A stretch of DNA of 17,957 nucleotides from JAZFYD01 sp036443405 (GTDB lineage: Bacteria; Planctomycetota; PLA2). The stretch is taken from the NCBI GenBank assembly GCA_036443405.1, contig JAZFYD010000101.1, forward strand, positions 1 through 17,957, given 5' to 3'. Made by a program: the position numbers and the translations under genes. The notes under the pieces were generated by a model, which was not told the DNA's origin, ran no database searches, and worked only from the letters and a program-made list of their open reading frames with translations. Shown here piece by piece: positions 13,125 through 17,957 of the stretch (position 1 is its first letter; every line of letters starts with the position of its first letter).

Positions 13125-15665
13125 CTAACGGCTCCAGAACGATGCGAGCTGGATGACTCCGGGGACATCGATGTTCTGGCCGATCACGCCGCCGACATAG
13201 TTGGCTGCGCGAACCGTTCCCTCACCCGTGTTCGCCACGAAGTAATCCGTGAAGCGCGGGCCGCAGGGGAAGAAACCGATGGAGACCGGGTCACCCGTCA
13301 CAGCGCTCGGGCCAAGGCCCGCCGAGTGATTGGCGTTCGTGACCTCGAAGCGGTTCGAGGGGAACTCCTGGGTGACGCTGACCTGCGCCAGACGGTTGTT
13401 GCCGGTCTCGGAGATGAGCGCCGAGGCGCTGTAACCGCTGGTCGTGCTGACGCCTTGGCCGTTCGTGATCCACTGAATCCCGTTGGGCTGCTGGAGTCCG
13501 GTCACGTTGTTCACGATCTTGTTCGGCGCCAGGTTGGTCGTCGGACCGCGCACGGTGGGCGCGTTCGCCGAGAAACCAGTCGCGAACAGCTCAATCGTTC
13601 CGCCGACCGCCGTGATCATTGCGTAGTAGGTCGCGCCGCCACCCGGGAAGGGTAGTCCGGAAACCGGCGTCCAGTCGAAGTCCTTCGGCTGGGACGAGAT
13701 CGAGATGCCGTCCAGATCCGGCTGGATGGCCGTCGTGCCGCCCAAGTTGGTCAGTTCACTGAAGTCAGCCGTCGACTCGCCGGCGTTCAGGACGCCGAGA
13801 ATCGTGTTCTGTGTGTAGAACGGGCCGAAGCAGGGGAAACCAGACGTACCGTGGACGCTCGGGAAGTTCGTCAGCTCAACAGCCGCGGGGCTGACGCCGA
13901 CGGAGACGATTCCGATGATAAAGGGGCCAGAAGGCGAGTCCACAGCACCTGTCTGACTCGGGAAGTTCTTGTCGAAGTCAGCCTCGTTCAAGATGAGCCT
14001 GACTGCACCACCAACGGCCGTGGCCTGGGTCGCAGCGATGCCGGAACCGCCAAGGTCCGACATGTTGTACCAACCGACCGCGGCGATGTCGTAGACGGTG
14101 ACCGTGTTCGCGCTGAAGTTGCTGACCGCTGCGCGGCCGAATGAACTGCCGCCGCCTGCCAAGGCCGTGACGGCAACGCCGCCGGGTGCGGAACTGTTCC
14201 AGCGTCCGAGAACCTCCATCTTGAAGCTGTCGATCGCGACAATTTCACCACCACCGCTCGTCTTGCTGGCTGCATACACGAGCGGGTGATAGATGGACGG
14301 CGTGAGAAGACCGCCGCAGATGAACGTGTGGAACGCCGTGTACGGACGGGTGTCCACCGTAAAGCCGACGAGGTCCGGGACCTCGACGCGCACAACCTGG
14401 GCGGAGGGGCCGGAGCCGAGCGCCACAACGGTGTTTTTCCCGCGAACCGGGTTGGTTGTTCCTACCAGATAGGGCGTGCGGCTCGGATCGACGTCAATGA
14501 CGCCGACGCCGATCGCGTCGCCGAAGTACACAGCGCCGCGAGTGCCGGGCGCGAACACCTCGGGACTCTTATCTGCAGTCTCGAAGGTGAACTCAAGCAT
14601 CGGGCTGCCCGCAATCACCTGGTTTCCGGCCGTGTCGGTTACGCCAAGGCCAGTGGTGTTGAAGCGGACGGTGATCGACTGCCCGAGCGGGAAACCGCGG
14701 TTGCCCTTCTCCGGCGGGTCGGTGAACAGCGTGCAGAAGATGTCGTTGGGATCTTCCGCGAGCATGTTGATCGGTGCCGCGTCGAGATCCGGACGGAAGA
14801 CGAGGTCGGCGCCGTTGCGCGGGCTCTGACCGGTGAAACCGGGGATGCCGTCCGCATCGAGCTGAAGGTCCGGGAAGTTGTTGCCGGGACCGTTACCGCC
14901 ATCGCTGAACCAGCTACCCGGGATCGCAGTCTGCGGGAAACCGGTCGGCTGGTAGAAGACCTGAATCGTGTTGATGTCGACGGTGCTTGCGCGAATCGTC
15001 TCGGACATCGTGACGCGGATCTCGGTCGATTCCGAGACGTTGGTCTCGCCGTTCGCCGGAGACGTCGTCACCACGACGGGAGACAGTTGATCCTCCTCCA
15101 CGCGGTAGAAGAAGAAGTACTCCGCGCCGTTGAGGGGCGTCGAGTCCGCCGCCTGCACGTTCTTCTCAACGATGATCGAGTACTGGCCCGCCGGCATCGG
15201 CACGCTCGGTGTAAATCCCGACGGCCGGATGATCAGCGTGTCGTTCGGCTGGTTGGTGAACGACAGGATCGTTGTCGCGGCGATCAGCACGTTGGCACCC
15301 GGCGGGTTTACGCCAGGGACCGTCGGCGCGTTCGGGTCGAACGGACCCTGCGACGTGTCGAAGTAAAAGAGGCGCACGTTTCGCGAACCCTGCGGATCGG
15401 TCGGATCAAGGTTGATCACCGATGCGGGGTTCAGCGACGTCGAAAAGACGAGCGTCACTGCGCCGGGGTTAGTGAGCGTGGGGTTGTTTAGGGCGTTGAA
15501 ACCGTCCGACGAATCGGACAGATCCATTTGATCGCCGTTGCCCGGACTATGGCTGACGACAATAAGATCCGTCAGATCATCTTCCGGACTTCCGTCTGCA
15601 CCGCCCGTGCAACCGGTCCAAATCAGACTCAAAACGCAGAATCCCGCTAGGGTGATGCGTCTCAT
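13125..15665 (-). CDS. Large extracytoplasmic lipoprotein with Ig-like (SbsA/Big_5 type) domains and a propeller-like C-terminal half
   Basis: The product is 846 aa. I prefer the second of two nearby ATGs (15665): GGGAGG then stands 6 nt upstream, whereas it touches the first ATG (15671). The N-terminus MRRITLAGFCVLSLIWTGC is a lipoprotein-type signal with Cys19, although Trp at -3 is unusual. Residues about 35-200 and 205-370 look like Ig-like modules of the Big_5/SbsA type; the second starts SPANGETNVSESTEIRVTMS. The C-terminal half has repeated strand units such as PLVYAASKTSGGGEIVAID, AAVSNFSANTVTVYDI and YFVANTGEGTVRAANY, typical of beta-propeller (YVTN/NHL-like) surface proteins. It is probably exported and surface-located. 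Ligand unknown. It is a monocistronic unit with its own promoter candidate and terminator. Confidence 0.88.
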   Translation of the reverse strand: MRRITLAGFCVLSLIWTGCTGGADGSPEDDLTDLIVVSHSPGNGDQMDLSDSSDGFNALNNPTLTNPGAVTLVFSTSLNPASVINLDPTDPQGSRNVRLFYFDTSQGPFDPNAPTVPGVNPPGANVLIAATTILSFTNQPNDTLIIRPSGFTPSVPMPAGQYSIIVEKNVQAADSTPLNGAEYFFFYRVEEDQLSPVVVTTSPANGETNVSESTEIRVTMSETIRASTVDINTIQVFYQPTGFPQTAIPGSWFSDGGNGPGNNFPDLQLDADGIPGFTGQSPRNGADLVFRPDLDAAPINMLAEDPNDIFCTLFTDPPEKGNRGFPLGQSITVRFNTTGLGVTDTAGNQVIAGSPMLEFTFETADKSPEVFAPGTRGAVYFGDAIGVGVIDVDPSRTPYLVGTTNPVRGKNTVVALGSGPSAQVVRVEVPDLVGFTVDTRPYTAFHTFICGGLLTPSIYHPLVYAASKTSGGGEIVAIDSFKMEVLGRWNSSAPGGVAVTALAGGGSSFGRAAVSNFSANTVTVYDIAAVGWYNMSDLGGSGIAATQATAVGGAVRLILNEADFDKNFPSQTGAVDSPSGPFIIGIVSVGVSPAAVELTNFPSVHGTSGFPCFGPFYTQNTILGVLNAGESTADFSELTNLGGTTAIQPDLDGISISSQPKDFDWTPVSGLPFPGGGATYYAMITAVGGTIELFATGFSANAPTVRGPTTNLAPNKIVNNVTGLQQPNGIQWITNGQGVSTTSGYSASALISETGNNRLAQVSVTQEFPSNRFEVTNANHSAGLGPSAVTGDPVSIGFFPCGPRFTDYFVANTGEGTVRAANYVGGVIGQNIDVPGVIQLASFWSR

Positions 15666-16023
15666 CGGCATCCTCCCGACTTTTTTGCCGAAAATGCCTC
15701 AGCGACCGCTGAGGGTGCAGCACCGTACACAACGTGAGATGCGGTCGCAATAAGCAGTGTTTTCAAACCAACTCGTTCCTCGTTAGAGGATCCTGCAGGT
15801 GCCATAGCGAAACCGATGCCAACGCACTGGACTCGGCCCCATCGCAAGTCTGGCTCCGCAACTCTCTGCGGAATAAGAGTTTATGGCAACCCGTTTCGGG
15901 CTCAAGATCTCCGACGAGCGATCCTGCAACAGGAGTCAGCGCACCCTGTGATGCACCATCGCTCGCAGCGGAAAGCGCGGGGATGGGCCCGATTGGGCCG
16001 ACGAACTCGCTTCCCGGACGACC
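15666..16023. promoter_or_regulatory. Intergenic region upstream of the lipoprotein gene
   Basis: This is 358 nt between two minus-strand genes. On the minus strand, TTGCGA (15750-15745), a 17-nt spacer and TACGGT (15727-15722) form a candidate promoter. The predicted start near 15715 falls at the edge of a perfect inverted repeat, CCTCAGCG-AC-CGCTGAGG at 15697-15714, so the mRNA would begin with a hairpin. A short minus-strand frame ends in a TGA that overlaps the lipoprotein ATG (ATGA). From about 15850 to 16023 I see nothing convincing. Confidence 0.45.
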
Positions 16024-16446
16024 CTATTCGCCGGCGTCGGTGTCGCCAGTTTCGCCGTAGCGTTCGCGGAAACAGTCGGCGAGATGCCGGAGCGCGCTTC
16101 TGTCCTCAGCGCTGACCCACAGGAACTCGAGTCCGGTTGCGGCGACTTCGGATTCGTCCACTGTGACGAGTTCGCTTCGCAGCACGCGGCCCAGCACCAG
16201 GACCGGCGCCGTGGCGTCCTTCATGTGGATCTCGAGCGCGAGATGGCGGTTCAGCTCGATCGGTATCGCCGTCAGGAGGCACAAGCCGCCAAGGCTCAGG
16301 TCACGGGTTTTGGCCCAAGCCGCAGGCCGAGTCCCTTCGAGATCGCGAAAGCGGACCCTGACGGAATCAACGAAACGGCGGTGTTGCCGCCTGTCGGCCA
16401 GCACCTCCTGGCCGCGACCGACCACACGCTTTCTCGGCTCGTTCAA
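16024..16446 (-). CDS. PilZ-domain protein, probable cyclic di-GMP receptor
   Basis: The product is 140 aa, essentially a stand-alone PilZ domain. The c-di-GMP-binding signature is complete: the arginine motif RRQHRR at 19-24 (RxxxR) and DLSLGG at 49-54 (D/N-x-S-x-x-G), followed by beta-barrel strands LALEIHMKD, VLVLGRVLRSE and ATGLEFL. A C-terminal helix follows (AEDRSALRHLADCFRERYG) and an acidic tail. The start is TTG at 16446, favoured because GGAGAG lies about 6 nt upstream and no better ATG exists. A promoter is visible just upstream. No diguanylate cyclase or phosphodiesterase is in the window. The protein is expected in the cytoplasm as an effector of motility, secretion or polysaccharide output; the target is unknown. 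Confidence 0.92.
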   Translation of the reverse strand: MNEPRKRVVGRGQEVLADRRQHRRFVDSVRVRFRDLEGTRPAAWAKTRDLSLGGLCLLTAIPIELNRHLALEIHMKDATAPVLVLGRVLRSELVTVDESEVAATGLEFLWVSAEDRSALRHLADCFRERYGETGDTDAGE

Positions 16447-16464
16447 GATGATCTCTCCACCTGA

Positions 16465-16492
16465 AAACTAGCCCAGGGCCAAACGCGGTCAA
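16465..16492 (-). promoter_or_regulatory. Candidate promoter of the PilZ gene
   Basis: Read on the minus strand: TTGACC (16492-16487), a 16-nt spacer and TAGTTT (16470-16465). The predicted start leaves a leader of about 12 nt that holds the GGTGGAGAG ribosome-binding site of the TTG start codon. Confidence 0.5.
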
Positions 16493-16621
16493 ACCACTTG
16501 CCCATTCCGATGTCGCCATGGCGTATAAGGGGTTCACAATTCGCAACGATCTGGACGGGCTCGAAACCTAACCCGTTTTGGACTAACGACTTCCGTCGGC
16601 GGATCCGCTTGGAGCCATCAC

Positions 16622-16706
16622 GGGGGAGTGGCGGAACTGGCATACGCAGGGGACTTAAAATCCCCCGGCTTCGGCCTTGCGGGTTCGAATCCCGCCTCCC
16701 CCACCA
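16622..16706 (+). tRNA. tRNA-Leu, anticodon UAA
   Basis: The acceptor stem GGGGGAG (16622-16628) pairs with CTCCCCC (16696-16702), followed by discriminator A and an encoded CCA (16704-16706). The D arm is GCG...CGC. The anticodon stem is GGGGA/TCCCC around the loop CTTAAAA, with anticodon TAA at 16656-16658. The long variable arm is typical of class II tRNAs (CGGC-TTC-GGCC region). The T arm is GCGGG-TTCGAAT-CCCGC. A discriminator A with UAA identifies leucine (UUA/UUG codons). The 3' end borders an accessory-looking stretch, and tRNA-Leu genes are frequent integration sites. Confidence 0.95.
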
Positions 16707-17000
16707 TGCGGGGAAACGGCCCCCAGCCTGCCACTTCGACGGGTTTGGGGGCCGCCCCTACTGCGACCCAGCGCGACGCGGCGCGACCCAACACGACCTA
16801 GCGAAGGCCACCCACAAGGCCACCCAGCCAAGAGGGGGGGGTACGACCCCCGGGGACTTGGGCGTATCTCTACGTTCCCCTCGCTAATCCGCTCCCTCGC
16901 GCGTGCAGGGCCCCCGCTTCGCTCACCCAGACGTTTGCGGGTTTGGGGACGCCCGTCTCGCGCCACCTTGGTATCTCTGACGGGAACGGAGGTGAGCGAA
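16707..17000. other. Non-coding stretch with hairpins after tRNA-Leu
   Basis: No believable gene is seen in these 294 nt. They hold an inverted repeat GGCCCCCA/TGGGGGCC (16718-16753), possibly a 3' structure of the tRNA transcript. A direct repeat AAGGCCACCCA lies at about 16804-16826. A nested inverted repeat is at 16828-16861, with outer CCAAG/CTTGG and inner GGGGGT-ACG-ACCCCC. The sequence has long homopolymeric G and C tracts unlike the rest of the window. Confidence 0.5.
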
Positions 17001-17120
17001 ATGACAATCGAGGAACGCGCGTACACAACCTGGAGCGGTCCGCTCGTTGGTGGAGATGCACCAGCGCCGTCGCCGTTGCGGTGCCGCGGGCTCGGTTGTT
17101 GGATGGGCTGGAGGAGGTAG
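17001..17120 (+). CDS. Possible small protein of 39 aa
   Basis: ATG at 17001 is preceded by GGAGG at a spacing of 8 nt, the strongest ribosome-binding site in this part of the window. The predicted protein starts MTIEERAYTTWSGPLVGGDA and ends CWMGWRR. It matches nothing I recognise. Codon composition is mixed and another frame (ending at 17128) has a more typical high third-position GC. It may therefore be a real small gene, or the start of a longer gene broken by a frameshift. Confidence 0.3.
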   Translation: MTIEERAYTTWSGPLVGGDAPAPSPLRCRGLGCWMGWRR

Positions 17121-17124
17121 AAGG

Positions 17125-17331
17125 ATGAGGTCATCCGAAAAACGCCGCCGCCGGCGCGAGCTCCGCGCTCTGACGCGGGCGCAGGTGCGCGCCGCGAAGA
17201 GAACCGCGCGCAGATTGACGCGGCGGCGACGATCGAGCAGGCCGTCGCGGTCGGCAAGTTCTCCACCATCGTCATCGAGCCGCATTGGGATTGCGGCAAG
17301 GCCGCTCGCAACAACACCCGCCGTACCGTAG
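17125..17331 (+). CDS. Possible small arginine-rich protein of 68 aa
   Basis: ATG at 17125 follows GGAGGTAGAAGG closely. The first 30 residues are extremely basic (MRSSEKRRRRRELRALTRAQ), the rest Ser/Pro-rich. From about 17190 a different frame, open from 17121 to 17465 but without a start codon, reads much more like protein (AQIDAAATIEQAVAVGKFST, then VIEPHWDCGKAARNN) with strong third-position GC. The true gene may change frame here, through a mutation, sequencing error or programmed shift. No function can be given. Confidence 0.3.
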   Translation: MRSSEKRRRRRELRALTRAQVRAAKRTARRLTRRRRSSRPSRSASSPPSSSSRIGIAARPLATTPAVP

Positions 17332-17398
17332 CCGCTCCCCGCACCGCCCCAGTCCTCGTCGGCAACCCCCTCCGGCTTGGTGTGCGAGAATCCCCCCG

Positions 17399-17572
17399 AT
17401 GCACGACTCCCCCAACGATGTCACCCGCCTCGTGGACGAGATCCCCGAAGTCGTCGCGCGCCTGACGGGACACGCCGCAGGAGTCGAGTGCGAACGGTGT
17501 CGCTCGGAACTGGCGCGCGTGCTTGCGGCGGCGCAGCGGGACATTGATGCGCGCAAGGCGGGTCCGAACTAG
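17399..17572 (+). CDS. Small hypothetical protein with a CxxC pair
   Basis: The product is 57 aa. It begins MHDSPNDVTRLVDEIPEVVA and contains GVECERCRSEL, a single Cys-x-x-Cys, followed by an amphipathic helix rich in Ala and Arg (LARVLAAAQRDIDARKAG). It could be a half zinc-binding site or a redox pair, or the anti-sigma-like CxxC of small regulators, but I cannot assign a family. The ATG lacks a strong Shine-Dalgarno. The next gene starts 4 nt after the stop, so the two are probably translated together. Confidence 0.5.
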   Translation: MHDSPNDVTRLVDEIPEVVARLTGHAAGVECERCRSELARVLAAAQRDIDARKAGPN

Positions 17573-17576
17573 ACGA

Positions 17577-17957
17577 ATGTCAAACCTCATCGATTGCCCC
17601 GATTGCGAGAAGCGCGTGTCGCCACGGGCTAGGGCGTGTCCTCACTGTGGCTGCCCCATTGCGGACTTGGTCAATCCGTCACCGCAATCGGCGAATCACA
17701 CGGATGTTGATTCAATCGTCGATGGGCTAATCGAAAAGCACTTTGCTCCGAGCGCGGCGGCCGCAAAACCGGAGCCGGAGGATGTGTGCGCGCCCGGGCC
17801 GGAGGACGGGAGTTCTGTCGATCCTGGTGAAACGCCGCCGTTGGTTCCTTCCGCGTGGTGGCCAGCAACCGGACTTGGCTCGTTTGTGATGGTCGCGCTG
17901 CTAGCAGTTGCGTTTCTTGCGGGCATGAACCCCCCGGAGTTGTCGGGTCACGCGGCG
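17577..17957 (+). CDS. Zinc-ribbon protein with one membrane segment (partial at window end)
   Basis: This is 127 codons, open to the window edge. Residues 7-24 are a zinc ribbon (Cys7-P-D-Cys10 ... Cys21-P-H-Cys24) of the common zinc_ribbon type: CPDCEKRVSPRARACPHCG. A flexible acidic, Pro-rich linker runs from about 30 to 95. A transmembrane segment lies at about 99-117 (GLGSFVMVALLAVAFLAGM). The layout fits a membrane protein with a cytoplasmic zinc ribbon, as seen in many poorly characterised stress or secretion-related proteins. It lies 4 nt after the 57-aa gene. Third-position GC is lower than in the core genes, consistent with an accessory origin. Confidence 0.75.
   Translation, partial: MSNLIDCPDCEKRVSPRARACPHCGCPIADLVNPSPQSANHTDVDSIVDGLIEKHFAPSAAAAKPEPEDVCAPGPEDGSSVDPGETPPLVPSAWWPATGLGSFVMVALLAVAFLAGMNPPELSGHAA

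Noticed and set aside
14286..15491. 401-codon plus-strand open frame
   Set aside because: It is antisense to the lipoprotein gene. The Arg/Val-rich composition is typical of a reversed coding frame.
16655..17590. 311-codon minus-strand open frame
   Set aside because: It runs through the antisense of tRNA-Leu and the hairpin region, is Arg-rich and low-complexity, and lacks a ribosome-binding site.

Overview
This is a GC-rich bacterial chromosome segment of nearly 18 kb. It is mostly core genes, with a few lineage-specific ones and a small accessory-looking end. The best lineage hint is the gene at 8649-9986, which joins TPR repeats to two RNA polymerase alpha C-terminal domains. I associate that architecture with Planctomycetota and related uncultivated groups. 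This is an inference from memory; a 16S or marker-gene placement would be needed to confirm it.

Layout. From 1 to about 8.3 kb everything lies on the minus strand. In transcription order it runs: murA (8296-7034); two coupled membrane-anchored proteins of unknown function (6898-5664); ffh (5505-4108); rpsP (4016-3768); an endonuclease III-like protein with a histone H1-like Lys/Ala tail (3760-2606); maf (2570-2031); a lipoprotein with an amidase-like part and a DUF192 domain (1908-901); a small unknown with a possible winged helix (812-372); and the start of a membrane-anchored protein that leaves the window (181-1). At 8297-8648 a divergent regulatory region separates murA from the plus-strand TPR/alpha-CTD gene, which ends in a strong intrinsic terminator. 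Next come convergent ruvA (minus), then asnS and a small SAM methyltransferase (plus). A large extracellular lipoprotein with Ig-like and propeller-like regions follows (minus, 15665-13125, own terminator), then a PilZ protein (minus) and tRNA-Leu(UAA). After the tRNA, from 16.7 kb on, are hairpins and short plus-strand genes of unknown function, ending in a zinc-ribbon membrane protein cut by the window edge. This last part looks accessory.

Genes working together. ffh and rpsP couple protein targeting with ribosome assembly, but the usual rimM-trmD-rplS partners are replaced by the H1-tailed protein and maf. MurA, and possibly the amidase-like lipoprotein, concern the cell wall. RuvA acts in recombination, AsnRS in translation.

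Non-coding structure stands out. A dispersed element of about 50 bp with an 18-20 nt hairpin occurs eight times, always at gene 3' ends and always in the same orientation relative to the preceding gene. Its stems show compensatory base changes. Three genes (TPR/alpha-CTD, ruvA, methyltransferase) have perfect inverted repeats that embed the stop codon. Several genes (asnS, ruvA, methyltransferase) have a -10-like box only 6-9 nt before the ATG and no Shine-Dalgarno sequence, which suggests leaderless transcripts.
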